NCBI RefSeq assembly: GCF_000368065.1
Contig: NZ_KB851200.1
Span: 2,225,204-2,289,203, forward strand
Length of the DNA stretch: 64,000 nt
DNA from: Acinetobacter seifertii
GTDB lineage: Bacteria; Pseudomonadota; Gammaproteobacteria; Pseudomonadales; Moraxellaceae
Reading direction: 5' to 3'
Shown: positions 18,091 to 28,904 of the stretch, piece by piece
Position numbering within the stretch: position 1 is the first letter of the stretch
Layout of the letters: each line of letters begins with the position of its first letter
Notes under the pieces: model-generated
What the model saw: the letters and a program-made list of their open reading frames with translations, nothing else
Databases searched by the model: none
Told to the model about the DNA's origin: nothing
Translations under genes and position numbers: made by a program

Positions 18091-18167
18091 TGGTGGCTAT
18101 GACGAGACTTGAACTTGTGACCCCCGCATTATGAGTGCGGTGCTCTAACCAACTGAGCTACATAGCC
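18091..18167 (-). tRNA. tRNA-Met (CAU), copy 2
   Basis: It is identical in sequence to the tRNA at 7940-8016, 77 nt with CCA encoded and anticodon CAU. The same terminator hairpin follows, and the same leader (GTAAACTGTG and GCGCATTATCT on the plus strand) precedes it. The two cassettes bracket the carnitine locus in direct orientation. Confidence 0.92.
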
Positions 18168-18182
18168 GTAAACTGTGCGCGC

Positions 18183-18211
18183 ATTATCTTAGCTTCTTTA
18201 CCGCGCGTCAA
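18183..18211 (-). promoter_or_regulatory. Promoter of tRNA-Met copy 2
   Basis: On the minus strand there is TTGACG (18206-18211), a 17-bp spacer and GATAAT (18183-18188), with a GC-rich discriminator. The -10 region is conserved with copy 1, whereas the spacer has diverged. Confidence 0.72.
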
Positions 18212-18231
18212 GAAAAATTTTAAATAAAATG

Positions 18232-18586
<355 letters not shown>

Positions 18587-18613
18587 AGGGGCGCATATTA
18601 ACAAATTTATTCA

Positions 18614-19373
<760 letters not shown>

Positions 19374-19505
19374 CTAGTACTCTAATTGTATTGTGCGCCT
19401 ATTTTAGCAAAAGTTATACATGAGGCGAAATATTGATATGTGGGAAAAAACTTCACCTTGGCATCAGTTTACGGCACAATAGAGGTAATTGTGGAAGTTT
19501 GAATT

Positions 19506-19982
19506 ATGGCGAAAGCAACAGTAGTAAAGAAACATAATGGCGGAACGATTGCACAAAACAAACGTGCCCGTCATGATTATTTTATCGAAGAAAAATTTGA
19601 AGCAGGCATGTCACTTCAAGGTTGGGAAGTGAAATCCTTACGTGCTGGGCGTATGACTTTGACAGAAAGTTATGTCATTTTCAAAAATGGCGAAGCATTT
19701 TTACTTGGCTCACAAATTCAGCCTTTATTATCGGCTTCGACCCATGTTGTTCCTGAAGCAACACGTACTCGTAAGTTATTGCTCTCTCGACGTCAGCTTG
19801 AACACCTCATGGGTGCAGTTAACCAAAAAGGTTACTCATGCGTTCCTTTGGCCTGTTACTGGAAAGGTCATTTAGTTAAGCTGGAAATTGCGCTTGTGAA
19901 AGGTAAACAGCTTCACGATAAACGTGCGACTGAAAAAGACCGTGACTGGCAGCGTGATAAAGCCCGTATATTTCATAAGTAA
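19506..19982 (+). CDS. smpB: SsrA-binding protein SmpB
   Basis: A 158-residue protein that binds tmRNA and delivers it to ribosomes stalled on mRNAs without a stop codon. The sequence [18 protein letters not shown] and the block [13 protein letters not shown] are diagnostic, and the C-terminal basic tail ([18 protein letters not shown]) is intact. A GGAAG site precedes the ATG. The gene is monocistronic, divergent from coaD, and ends at a strong terminator. The tmRNA gene (ssrA) is not in this window. Confidence 0.97.
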   Translation: MAKATVVKKHNGGTIAQNKRARHDYFIEEKFEAGMSLQGWEVKSLRAGRMTLTESYVIFKNGEAFLLGSQIQPLLSASTHVVPEATRTRKLLLSRRQLEHLMGAVNQKGYSCVPLACYWKGHLVKLEIALVKGKQLHDKRATEKDRDWQRDKARIFHK

Positions 19983-19991
19983 TTTAGTAAA

Positions 19992-20017
19992 AAAGCCTCT
20001 TTTAGAGGCTTTTTTTA
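19992..20017. terminator. Bidirectional terminator between smpB and the flavodoxin gene
   Basis: AAAGCCTCT (19992-20000) and AGAGGCTTT (20004-20012) form a 9-bp stem with a 3-base loop, followed by a T run on the plus strand and preceded by an A run. It serves both converging genes. Confidence 0.88.
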
Positions 20018-20032
20018 TATCGCATGATTTAC

Positions 20033-20584
20033 TTAATTTAATCTATATAAAAGACCAGCGATATATTCACCAAACCATTTAGCAGTATCTAAATCACCTT
20101 GTGGCGGGGTAATCTCAACAGGTGCATTATCTGACTGTGTCATTAAGCCCAAACAACTTGATAAACGGTTTAAATCAGTTTCAGTATGACCAGTTGTCAT
20201 TAAAGGCAAACCAGACCAAAGCATGCCGTGCTGCATAGCAAAAATATTAAGCTGCTGCAAAACTGCCAGCTTATCACCACTCAAACCACCCGAATTTGCA
20301 AAACCAGCAGCCAACTTGCCTTGCCATAACCGATTTTTCCAGCGTTTGGATGTGCTATCCATAAACTTTTTAAAATCAGCAGTTACACTACCCATATAGG
20401 TTGGCGAGCCAAAAATAATTCCCTGTGAAGCGTCTAAAACATCCCAGTCAATGTGCTCAATATTCATCATATGTACTTTAACACCCATCACTTCCGCTCC
20501 AGCAGCAATAGCAGAAGCTACCTTTGCAGTGTGGCCATAAGGGCTGTGATAGACAATTGAGAGATGTTTTTCAGGCAAAGACAT
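20033..20584 (-). CDS. Flavodoxin-fold NAD(P)H:quinone oxidoreductase-like protein
   Basis: A 183-residue flavoprotein of the flavodoxin/WrbA type. The FMN phosphate loop HSPYGHTAKVA is at about 13-23, followed by the second FMN-binding segment FGSPTYMGSV near 58-67. A later segment GFANSGGLSGDK is typical of WrbA-like proteins. It is probably a cytoplasmic quinone or oxidised-compound reductase, but the substrate is unknown. It stands alone, convergent with smpB. The ribosome binding site is weak. Confidence 0.82.
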   Translation of the reverse strand: MSLPEKHLSIVYHSPYGHTAKVASAIAAGAEVMGVKVHMMNIEHIDWDVLDASQGIIFGSPTYMGSVTADFKKFMDSTSKRWKNRLWQGKLAAGFANSGGLSGDKLAVLQQLNIFAMQHGMLWSGLPLMTTGHTETDLNRLSSCLGLMTQSDNAPVEITPPQGDLDTAKWFGEYIAGLLYRLN

Positions 20585-20710
20585 AAGTTTAATAATTTGA
20601 GCGATTTTTTGTATTTTAGCATTTTATTAAAACTTGCTAAACCACGATCTGTGAATATCAAAAATTAGCTTTTAAACGGATTATTTGAGTCAATATTAAA
20701 AATCCAAAAA

Positions 20711-20758
20711 TAAAAAAATCTCCTATATTATTTAAACGTCTAAATAACATAAGAGATT
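20711..20758 (-). terminator. Terminator of rluD-pgeF
   Basis: A long, imperfect stem begins AATCTC (20718-20723) and closes GAGATT (20753-20758), with TTATTTA/TAAATAA inside. On the minus strand it is followed by seven T residues. Confidence 0.75.
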
Positions 20759-20806
20759 GATATCACAACAATCACACTTCTTAAAGTGAATTTTGATTTT
20801 TATAAA

Positions 20807-21544
20807 CTACATAAATACAAAAGTTGCCATACGACCCGTTTTAGCATCACGGCGGTAAGAGAAATACTCATCTTGCTGTTGATACGAGCACTGGTCTCCA
20901 CCTAAAACTTGTTTCACGCCGAGTCTTTGCAAAATAAAGCGAGCAATCGCATATAAATCTGCATGAAATTTATCTGGTGCCGCTCCATCAACAAAAGCTG
21001 TTTCCAATTCAGGATACTTACTACAAAAAGCAGTTTTAACTTCCTTTCCAATTTCAAAGCAGGGTTGACTAATCGCAGCACCTAACCATGCCCAAGTTGG
21101 AGGATTTTGCATAGCAGTAACTGTATTTTCAATAATGCCACCTGCTAAGCCACGCCATCCTGCATGTAAGTTAGCGACCTCAGTGCCCTCTGCATTGCCA
21201 AGTACCACAGGTAAACAATCGGCGGTCATCATCATTAATGCATGGCCTTTGGTTTGAGTAACCAAGCCATCACCTATTAATGCCGTAAAGGGAATTTGTT
21301 CATTTACCGTATGACAAATTGTGCTATGTGTTTGGGTCATCCATGTCATTTTCTTAACGCCAAACTGAGCAAACTCATCTAAAAGCATCATTCGATGCTG
21401 CTGAACGCGTCCAGCATCATCTTTAACATGCAAAGCAAGATTAAAACCCGTTAATTCAGTTTGGTCCGTTGGCAATGCCAAAGGATGTTGAATACGCGTC
21501 TGCCCTACAAAAACACCTTGTGGTAAACCTTGAACAAATTCCAT
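20807..21544 (-). CDS. pgeF: Peptidoglycan editing factor PgeF (laccase-domain)
   Basis: A 245-residue member of the YfiH/multicopper polyphenol oxidase-like family. Motifs TADCLPVV, NLHAGWRGLAGGI and the late DQCSYQQ hold the conserved His/Cys metal-site residues. The E. coli homologue removes wrongly incorporated L-Ser from UDP-MurNAc stem peptides, which gives the editing-factor name. The rluD-pgeF order is conserved in gammaproteobacteria. It starts 11 bp after rluD with an AAGGAA site. Confidence 0.9.
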   Translation of the reverse strand: MEFVQGLPQGVFVGQTRIQHPLALPTDQTELTGFNLALHVKDDAGRVQQHRMMLLDEFAQFGVKKMTWMTQTHSTICHTVNEQIPFTALIGDGLVTQTKGHALMMMTADCLPVVLGNAEGTEVANLHAGWRGLAGGIIENTVTAMQNPPTWAWLGAAISQPCFEIGKEVKTAFCSKYPELETAFVDGAAPDKFHADLYAIARFILQRLGVKQVLGGDQCSYQQQDEYFSYRRDAKTGRMATFVFM

Positions 21545-21555
21545 AATTCAGTTCC

Positions 21556-22608
21556 TTAGTAGGCTGCGTTTTCTGAACGTAACACATTTACTAACTGAGT
21601 AAAATCTTCAGGCCACGGCGCTTCAAATTGCATTTCTTCACCAGTACGCGGATGTTTTAAACCTAATTTAGCTGCATGTAATGCTTGACGTTTAAAACCA
21701 CGTAAAGTTTCAATGAGTAATTCAGATGCACCAGCAGGCACACGTACACGGTTCATATAAACCTGATCACCAATCAAGCCATAACCAATGTAGCTAAAGT
21801 GCACACGAATCTGATGTGTTCGTCCTGTTTCTAGACGCGCTTGCACACGAGTGAAGTCTTTAAAACGTTCTTTTACATTGTAGTGAGTCACTGCATCGCG
21901 TCCGCCCGGTAAAATCGCCATTTTCACACGGTCTACCGGATGACGTTTAATCGGCTCATCAATCGTACCGCCAGCAATGATATTTCCATAAACAACTAAG
22001 TCATATAAACGGTAAACCGATTTATTTGCCAACTGCTTACTTAAAGAAAATTGGGCTTCTAGCGTTTTCGCAACAACCAATAAACCACTCGTATCTTTAT
22101 CAATACGATGTACTAAACCAGCACGTGAAAGCTCTGCCAGTTTTGGGAAATGGTAAAGCAATGCATTCACTAATGTTCCTGAACTATTACCCGCTCCAGG
22201 ATGTACTACCATACCGACTGGTTTATTAATAACTAAAATATCTTCATCTTCATAAACAATATCAAGTGGGATATTTTCAGGCTGACTGGTCGTCTGTGCT
22301 TCTAACTCAACATTTAAAGTTAGGGTTTCAATGCCCTCACAACGATATTTAGGTTTTACGATGTTACCATTTACCAACAGATGACCTTCCTTCATCCATT
22401 GTTTCAGTTTTTCGCGGGAGAACTCACTCCACACCATAGCTGCAACTTGGTCGATACGTTGCCCTAAGTAGCTTTCATCCAACTGAACTTGCAACGATAA
22501 ACGTGTTGCAGTTGTATCAGAAGTATGGTTATCTGCATCCTCAGAATCTTCAAGTAAATTGAAGTCAGTTTCAGAGAAGTTTGTGTTTGAAGATTGTGCT
22601 GAAGTCAT
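21556..22608 (-). CDS. rluD: 23S rRNA pseudouridine synthase RluD
   Basis: A 350-residue RluA-family pseudouridine synthase for helix 69 of 23S rRNA (positions 1911, 1915 and 1917 in E. coli). An S4 domain spans about 48-105. The catalytic Asp170 is in HRIDKDTSGLL. A ~35-residue acidic N-terminal tail precedes the S4 domain and is longer than in E. coli RluD. The start (MTSAQSS) has a weak ribosome binding site, so part of that tail could be an annotation choice. It is cotranscribed with pgeF and divergent from bamD. Confidence 0.92.
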   Translation of the reverse strand: MTSAQSSNTNFSETDFNLLEDSEDADNHTSDTTATRLSLQVQLDESYLGQRIDQVAAMVWSEFSREKLKQWMKEGHLLVNGNIVKPKYRCEGIETLTLNVELEAQTTSQPENIPLDIVYEDEDILVINKPVGMVVHPGAGNSSGTLVNALLYHFPKLAELSRAGLVHRIDKDTSGLLVVAKTLEAQFSLSKQLANKSVYRLYDLVVYGNIIAGGTIDEPIKRHPVDRVKMAILPGGRDAVTHYNVKERFKDFTRVQARLETGRTHQIRVHFSYIGYGLIGDQVYMNRVRVPAGASELLIETLRGFKRQALHAAKLGLKHPRTGEEMQFEAPWPEDFTQLVNVLRSENAAY

Positions 22609-22679
22609 TTGATCATTGAGATAAAAGTGGTTTAATAGCGCAATTGTAGCTCATTGCCCAACATAACAGAGGAGTTTTT

Positions 22680-23798
22680 ATGTCGCTACCACGTTATAAA
22701 ATTACGATGCTTGCCCTATCTTTAGGTTTAGCGTCTGCATTTGTGGGCTGTAGCAGCAATCCAAGTAAAAAAGAAGTGGTCGATACTGGGCCTCAATCTA
22801 GTGAACAAGCGTATTTTGACAAAGCTCAAAAATCTCTTGATCGTGGGCAATATCTTGACGCTGCTAAATCTTTAGAAGCGATTGATACCTATTATCCAAC
22901 TGGACAATACGCACAACAAGCACAACTTGAACTTCTCTATTCAAAATTTAAACAAAAAGATTATGAAGGCGCGATTGCTTTAGCTGAACGCTTTATTCGT
23001 TTAAATCCTCAACATCCAAATGTAGATTATGCTTACTACGTTCGTGGCGTATCTAACATGGAACTGAACTATGATAGCTTGTTGCGTTACACATCTTTGC
23101 AACAATCTCATCGTGACATCAGTTATTTAAAAGTTGCTTATCAAAACTTCGTTGACCTGATTCGCCGCTTCCCAAGCAGCCAATATTCTGTCGATGCAGC
23201 ACAGCGTATGAAGTTTATTGGTCAAGAGCTTGCTGAAAGTGAAATGAATACTGCTCGCTTTAACGTTAAACGTAAAGCATGGGTTGCAGCGGCTGAGCGT
23301 TCGCAATGGGTAATTGAACACTACCCACAAACACCTCAAGTGCCAGAAGCCCTAGCAACTTTGGCATATAGCTATGACCAACTGGGTGATAAAGCAACTT
23401 CACAACAATACATCGAAGTTCTAAAACTTAACTATCCTAGCCTTGTTAATAAAAATGGCACGGTAAATATGCGCGCTGCGCGTAAAGAAGGCAACTGGAT
23501 TAACCGTGCTACCTTGGGTATTCTTGGTCGCGAATCTAAATCTGTAGCGGCAGAAACAGCTACTCCAGTTGAACCAAAACGCAGTCTACTTAACCGTGTA
23601 AGCTTTGGCTTAATGGGGAGTTCAGGTAAAGAAGAAACTCAAGAAACAACTCAAGCACCAGTTGAGCCTCCAAAAACTGAACGCAGTTGGACTAACCGTT
23701 TAAGCTTCGGTTTACTTGATAAACCAGAAAAAGCAGCAGAAGGTGCAACAACTGCACCAGCAGCATCTTCGACTGAAGCTGGCGACGCTGCTCAATAA
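22680..23798 (+). CDS. bamD: Outer-membrane protein assembly lipoprotein BamD
   Basis: A 372-residue lipoprotein, part of the BAM complex that inserts beta-barrel proteins. The lipobox ends at Cys24 (FVGC). Tetratricopeptide repeats occupy about 40-255, the normal BamD length. The remaining ~110 residues form a Pro/Thr/Glu-rich extension. It contains three copies of a W/L-x-N-R-x-S/T-F/L-G motif at 273-283, 303-313 and 337-347. A GAGGAG site precedes the ATG. The gene is divergent from rluD and monocistronic, ended by a 13-bp-stem terminator. Confidence 0.94.
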   Translation: MSLPRYKITMLALSLGLASAFVGCSSNPSKKEVVDTGPQSSEQAYFDKAQKSLDRGQYLDAAKSLEAIDTYYPTGQYAQQAQLELLYSKFKQKDYEGAIALAERFIRLNPQHPNVDYAYYVRGVSNMELNYDSLLRYTSLQQSHRDISYLKVAYQNFVDLIRRFPSSQYSVDAAQRMKFIGQELAESEMNTARFNVKRKAWVAAAERSQWVIEHYPQTPQVPEALATLAYSYDQLGDKATSQQYIEVLKLNYPSLVNKNGTVNMRAARKEGNWINRATLGILGRESKSVAAETATPVEPKRSLLNRVSFGLMGSSGKEETQETTQAPVEPPKTERSWTNRLSFGLLDKPEKAAEGATTAPAASSTEAGDAAQ

Positions 23799-23823
23799 GC
23801 AATAACAGCTTAAAAATAACCAA

Positions 23824-23860
23824 CAAACAGGCAAGTGATATGACTTGCCTGTTTGTTTTT
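23824..23860 (+). terminator. Terminator of bamD
   Basis: CAAACAGGCAAGT (23824-23836) and ACTTGCCTGTTTG (23843-23855) form a perfect 13-bp stem with a 6-base loop, followed by TTTTT. Confidence 0.9.
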
Positions 23861-23956
23861 ATAAAATAGTAAAATATTTATCGGGCATATCTCGTTTCAT
23901 CATGTCAGAATAATCTGACCTATCGCATCATTAGTTTAAACACGGTTATCTGAATT

Positions 23957-25822
23957 ATGGCAATTCCACAGCATACGATTGATCAGATTCTAGATCGCAC
24001 AGATATTGTCGATCTGATCGGTCAACGTGTGAAATTGAAAAAGACCGGACGAACATATTCTGGTTGTTGCCCTTTTCATCAAGAGAAAACTCCATCATTC
24101 CATGTTTATCGCGATAAACAGTACTATCACTGTTTCGGCTGCCAAGCAAACGGTAATGCCATTCGCTTCTTAATGGATATTGATAACCGAAACTTTATCG
24201 ATGTGATGAAGGAGTTATCGAGTAATGCGGGTATCGAATTACCCAAAGACAATACTGATAATAAAAAACTGTCTTATACACGCCAAGTTACCAAGCCACC
24301 AGTTCCAGCAAAAGCAGTTGTAGAACCAAATACTCAAGCACCTATAGATGATCAATACAATACGCTTGAACCAGTATATTTTGATGATCCTTTTGCACAG
24401 TTCGAACAGCCATTTAGTTTTGATGAACCTGTACAAGAAGGTAATTTATACGACCTTTTGGAAAATGTTGCTCAATTTTACGAGCACCAACTACCTACAA
24501 GTCAAAAAGCGAAGAAATACTTTAAGCAGCGTGGTTTAACTGATCAGACTATTCAGTTTTGGCGTTTAGGTTATGCTCCTGAAGATTGGCAGCATTTAGA
24601 AAAAGCTTTTCCTTACGATATTGAAGGTCTAAAGCAACTCGGACTCATCCGTTCAAGTGATAATGGCCGTGACTTTGACCTTTTACGTGATCGCGTTATT
24701 TTTCCAATTCGAGACCCGAAAGGTCGTGTCGTTGGATTTGGTGGTCGTGCGCTCAATGATGAAATTAAACCCAAATACATTAACTCACCAGATTCAGAAG
24801 TTTTCCATAAAAACCAACTGCTTTATGGTCTATATGAAGGTCGAAAATTAAAATCTAATGACTGGTTAATGGTAGAAGGATATATGGATGTCATTGCATT
24901 ACAGCAATATGGCATCACGGGTGCTGTCGCGACTTTAGGAACGGCGAGTAATACAGAACATCTTAATATTTTATTTAAACAAAATAATAGAATTACGATT
25001 GCCTTTGATGGTGATGCTGCTGGTCAAAAAGCAGCACGTCGAACTTTAGAAATTGCATTACCATTACTCAACGACGGTCGTGAGCTTAAATTCTTTGTAC
25101 TGCCTAATGATCACGATCCAGACTCTCTAATCCGACGTGAAGGGCTCGAAAACTTCCAAAAGCTATTAGATCAAGCTCCCCTGCTCTCTGACTTTGTTTT
25201 CGCTCATCTTACTGGTCAGCATAATATCAGTACGCCTGAAGGTAAGAGTCTTGTCATGGGTGAGTTAAGAGAACTCACCGAATTATTACCAAAACAAGGA
25301 TCTTTCCGTTACCTATTAACACAATCTTTCCGTGAAAAATTAGGTTTAGGCAAGCGCTTTACCCCACAAGTTAGTCATGATGCATCGTTGTCATTTAATA
25401 TCCAAACAAAAGATGAAGACTTTGCTGTTGCAATTTTGATGCACCACCCTTTCCTTTATATTCATTTTGAAGGATTACGTGCCTATATTCCGCAAGATGA
25501 ATTATTAGCTAAAATATTAGCCATTTTAAACCGTATATTTGATGAATTGCCTGATGACCAAGAGCTAGCGACGTATTATGTTTTAGGTGCATGTAGCACT
25601 TATTGCCATGAAGTTGCAGATATTATGCAAAGAACCAATATTCAGGCATTAACTCAGGCACCTGAAGTAGCAGATAAACTTGCTAAAGAATATGCATTGG
25701 GTTTACAAGAAAGATATTTACGTCAAAAACTGAAATCTAAAATTTCATTAGTTGAGTCAAGAAACTTAAGACAACAACTCAATGAGCTCACCAAACAAAT
25801 TAGCTTAAGACTGCTCTCTTAG
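23957..25822 (+). CDS. dnaG: DNA primase
   Basis: A 621-residue primase that makes RNA primers at the replication fork. The CHC2 zinc site is Cys38, His41, Cys59 and Cys62. The TOPRIM catalytic core has [10 protein letters not shown] and the acidic motif FDGDAAG. The C-terminal helicase-binding region is present. Compared with E. coli, about 55 extra residues (about 97-155), acidic and aromatic and rich in Pro, Phe and Asp, separate zinc and core domains. The gene stands outside the usual rpsU-dnaG-rpoD operon in this window. Its stop codon overlaps that of convergent hemA by four bases. Confidence 0.96.
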   Translation: MAIPQHTIDQILDRTDIVDLIGQRVKLKKTGRTYSGCCPFHQEKTPSFHVYRDKQYYHCFGCQANGNAIRFLMDIDNRNFIDVMKELSSNAGIELPKDNTDNKKLSYTRQVTKPPVPAKAVVEPNTQAPIDDQYNTLEPVYFDDPFAQFEQPFSFDEPVQEGNLYDLLENVAQFYEHQLPTSQKAKKYFKQRGLTDQTIQFWRLGYAPEDWQHLEKAFPYDIEGLKQLGLIRSSDNGRDFDLLRDRVIFPIRDPKGRVVGFGGRALNDEIKPKYINSPDSEVFHKNQLLYGLYEGRKLKSNDWLMVEGYMDVIALQQYGITGAVATLGTASNTEHLNILFKQNNRITIAFDGDAAGQKAARRTLEIALPLLNDGRELKFFVLPNDHDPDSLIRREGLENFQKLLDQAPLLSDFVFAHLTGQHNISTPEGKSLVMGELRELTELLPKQGSFRYLLTQSFREKLGLGKRFTPQVSHDASLSFNIQTKDEDFAVAILMHHPFLYIHFEGLRAYIPQDELLAKILAILNRIFDELPDDQELATYYVLGACSTYCHEVADIMQRTNIQALTQAPEVADKLAKEYALGLQERYLRQKLKSKISLVESRNLRQQLNELTKQISLRLLS

Positions 25823-27102
25823 TTTTTAGGCTTTCGCTCATGGTCAAATACATCCTGTAAATGCTGTTGTAACCACTCAAAGTAATCAGGACTTTCTGCT
25901 TTAGCAGCTTCACGTAACAACATAGAGGTTGGATGCATTAACTTTTGTGTCAAGCGGTAAGCAAATTCTTTGAGCACTTGTTCTGGATTGACACCATTGT
26001 GCAAAGTATTCAAGGCATGAGTAAGCTCTTGCTGACTAATTTCCTCACTGTGTTGACGATAAGCATGGATTGTACCTCCCGCTTCTTTGACTTTTTGATG
26101 CGTAATCAATTGAGTTGCTAATTGATTCACCATGACTTCAGCTTCAACAGCCGCCTGACGACGTTGAGCCAAGTTTTCATCAATTACGCTTTGTAAGTCA
26201 TCAACTCCGTATAAATAGACTCCATCAAGTGACTCAACTTTAGGGTCAATATCACGCGGTACTGCTAAATCCACCATCAACATTTGCTGATAACGACGTT
26301 TTTTCAATGCACTTTTGACATCCGCATAAGCAATCACTTGATGCAAACTGCCTGTACAACTTGAAACAACATCAGCACGATATAGATTTTCTGATAAAGC
26401 TGAAAAATCAATAATCTCAACTTCAACTTGATGTGTAATTTCTTGTGCTAACTGGTCAGCACGTTCACGACTGCGATTACAAATAATAATCTTGGCAACA
26501 CCCATTTCTGCTAAGTGCTTGGCCACCAGACTATTCATTTCGCCTGCCGCAACCACCATCACTGTGAGCTTTTCAGGTTTACTAAAGACTTGTAAAGCTA
26601 ATTGTGCAACCGCATAACCCATTGAAACTGCATGACTACCTACAGCCGTTTCTGACCGAACACGTTTAGCTGCGTAGAAAGCATATTCAAACACGCTATT
26701 TAATTCAGGAGAAACCGTCTGCGCTTCTTTAGACAATGCTAGAGCACTTTTCACCTGCCCTAAAATTTGTGGCTCACCCAACATGAGGGAATCTAAACCA
26801 CTTGCGACACGCATTAAATGTGTGATGGCTTGAGCATTTTCGTAACGATAAACATGATGAATTAAATGCTTTACATCAATATTATTGGCGTCGGCTAACC
26901 ATTTCAGAAGGCTTTCGGCATCTTCCGCCATGGCGTAGACTTCTGTACGGTTACAGGTCGAGACAACCACTAAGTCTTTTAAAGACTCGTGATAACGTTG
27001 CTCGGCAAGCAAATTACTTAATCGCTCTGCATTGAAAGCAATTTGCTCGCGGAGTTCTACAGAAGCTGTTTGATGGTTGACACCCAATGCAAAGAAAGAC
27101 AT
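25819..27102 (-). CDS. hemA: Glutamyl-tRNA reductase
   Basis: A 427-residue NADPH-dependent enzyme that reduces glutamyl-tRNA to glutamate-1-semialdehyde, the first committed step of heme synthesis. Catalytic Cys50 is in [12 protein letters not shown], and the NADPH domain follows at about 160-300 ([15 protein letters not shown]). Length is normal. It is divergent from the TPR-lolB-ispE operon, a synteny also seen in Pseudomonas. It overlaps the dnaG stop by four bases, with no terminator between the convergent genes. Confidence 0.96.
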   Translation of the reverse strand: MSFFALGVNHQTASVELREQIAFNAERLSNLLAEQRYHESLKDLVVVSTCNRTEVYAMAEDAESLLKWLADANNIDVKHLIHHVYRYENAQAITHLMRVASGLDSLMLGEPQILGQVKSALALSKEAQTVSPELNSVFEYAFYAAKRVRSETAVGSHAVSMGYAVAQLALQVFSKPEKLTVMVVAAGEMNSLVAKHLAEMGVAKIIICNRSRERADQLAQEITHQVEVEIIDFSALSENLYRADVVSSCTGSLHQVIAYADVKSALKKRRYQQMLMVDLAVPRDIDPKVESLDGVYLYGVDDLQSVIDENLAQRRQAAVEAEVMVNQLATQLITHQKVKEAGGTIHAYRQHSEEISQQELTHALNTLHNGVNPEQVLKEFAYRLTQKLMHPTSMLLREAAKAESPDYFEWLQQHLQDVFDHERKPKN

Positions 27103-27190
27103 ATCAGATCATCATTTCGCTAAATTTATGCTATTGTGCAACATCGGTGTCATAAAAAGCATTACTTTGGATCAATAAAAATTGCGTCAA

Positions 27191-28900
27191 ATGAATAGCC
27201 GTATTAATTTTAACGGTGCTTCGATAAGACAGTATTCTACCACATTCTTATTGTTAGGTAGCATGTCCTCATATGTCTATGCACGTCCGTTGCAAGAGAC
27301 CTATACAGTGCATTCATTTGATCAGGCTCTACAACAGAGTATGGTCGCAGAGTTTGCTTTAGCTTACGACGATATTCCTACAGCACTGCACAACTACACT
27401 GTGCTTGCGATTAGAAGCAACTCAACAACTATTAAACAGCGTGCACTAGATGTCGCTCTTGAATATAACGATCTACAAGCCGCATTAAATGTTGCAACAC
27501 ATTGGGTGGTTCAAGAACCCAAAGATGTTCCTGCTTTATTTTATTTATCGCATATTGCATTAAAAACACATGAATACCAGCTTGCTGCCGAAACTTTAGA
27601 TAAGATTTTAAAAATTGATCCAACTGCCGATCTTGAACAAATTCTGGCGAGTATTGCACCCGAAAATGCACAAGACCGAGATGTTTTATTAACGGCTTTA
27701 CGTTCAAGTGCAGAAAAGGAAAATCCTTCTATTTTAGCGCTTATTGCTAATCTAGAAGCACAAAATGGTCAATTAGAACCTGCTCTAAATACCATTAACC
27801 GTGCGCTACGCCGTCGTCCAAAAGTAACCAGCTTTATCTTGATGAAAGCGAACCTATTGATTGCTCTAAATGATCAAGAAGGTGCTTTAAAATGGTATGC
27901 AAAATCAAGCCGTAAATATAAGAAAAATCTAGATATTCGCTTAGCTGAGGTCCGTTATCTCATTCAGATTAATCAGCCTCAACTTGCTCTTGAAAAATTA
28001 GAAAAAATTATTGAGAGTAATCCTCGGGCTGAAGAAGCATTATTTATTGCAGGTCTAACCAGTATTGACCTCAAGCAATATGATAAAGCTGAACAATATT
28101 TAGTTGATTTACGCAACTCTGCAAAATATCAAAACGAAGCATATTACTACTTAGCTATTAATGCTGAGCGAAAACAGCACTATGAAACTGCCAAAGCTTA
28201 TTACCGTTTAGTTGATGGTAGCCTTTACATTGTTTCAAGACGAAATCTAATTGCGATCTATGATAAACAAGAAAATTTACATGATGCATTACGGTTTTTA
28301 ACTCAAGAACGAGTTAATTATCCACAGCATGCAAGCTTTCTCTATCAGGCACAAGCCGAAATTTTAAAGAAAATGGGCAATAAAAAAGCTGCATTAAATT
28401 TATTAGATGAAGCAATCAAAAACTTACCGGATGATCCTGAACTCATCTATGCAGAAGTTTTATTATTAGACCCTTATACCGACCGCGATAAACTTGATAA
28501 AACACTTAAGCAATTATTACAGTTAGAACCAAATAGTCCGACCTATCTGAATGCTTATGCATATACGCTGGCTTTACAAAACCGTAGATTAAAAGAAGCA
28601 CGACAATATGCTGAACAAGCATTGGAATATGCACCAGAACAAGCTTCGATTTTGGATACACTGGGCTATATCGCATTTTTACAAAATGATTATGAGGGCG
28701 CAGCGGAAGCTTTAGGCAAAGCTTACGAGCTTAGTCATAACATAAGTATTGGGATTCGTTACGCTAAGGCACTGTATATGCAAGGATCATTAACTGAATT
28801 TAGTACTGTGTTACAACAACTGAAACAAAAGCACGCGAATGATCCACAATTACACCAGCTTGATGCGTTAATTTTACCTACATCAGCAAAAAAGAGTTAA
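27191..28900 (+). CDS. Tetratricopeptide repeat protein upstream of lolB
   Basis: A 569-residue TPR protein with repeats across roughly 40-560 (for example ALNTINRALRRRPK and AEEALFIAGLTSIDLKQYDKA). A hydrophobic N-terminal stretch, STTFLLLGSMSSYVYA, looks like a signal peptide, so it is probably periplasmic or membrane-attached. It occupies the position of the Pseudomonas PA4667-type gene in the conserved hemA-TPR-lolB-ispE block. I chose ATG 27191; an in-frame TTG at 27182 is an alternative, and neither has a good ribosome binding site. Its function is not established. Confidence 0.85.
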   Translation: MNSRINFNGASIRQYSTTFLLLGSMSSYVYARPLQETYTVHSFDQALQQSMVAEFALAYDDIPTALHNYTVLAIRSNSTTIKQRALDVALEYNDLQAALNVATHWVVQEPKDVPALFYLSHIALKTHEYQLAAETLDKILKIDPTADLEQILASIAPENAQDRDVLLTALRSSAEKENPSILALIANLEAQNGQLEPALNTINRALRRRPKVTSFILMKANLLIALNDQEGALKWYAKSSRKYKKNLDIRLAEVRYLIQINQPQLALEKLEKIIESNPRAEEALFIAGLTSIDLKQYDKAEQYLVDLRNSAKYQNEAYYYLAINAERKQHYETAKAYYRLVDGSLYIVSRRNLIAIYDKQENLHDALRFLTQERVNYPQHASFLYQAQAEILKKMGNKKAALNLLDEAIKNLPDDPELIYAEVLLLDPYTDRDKLDKTLKQLLQLEPNSPTYLNAYAYTLALQNRRLKEARQYAEQALEYAPEQASILDTLGYIAFLQNDYEGAAEALGKAYELSHNISIGIRYAKALYMQGSLTEFSTVLQQLKQKHANDPQLHQLDALILPTSAKKS

Positions 28901-28904
28901 ATAT

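Noticed and set aside
7914..18189. Integrative element or prophage at a tRNA
   Set aside because: There is no integrase, excisionase, phage or transfer gene, and the duplicated unit is a whole tRNA with its promoter, not a short attachment-site fragment.
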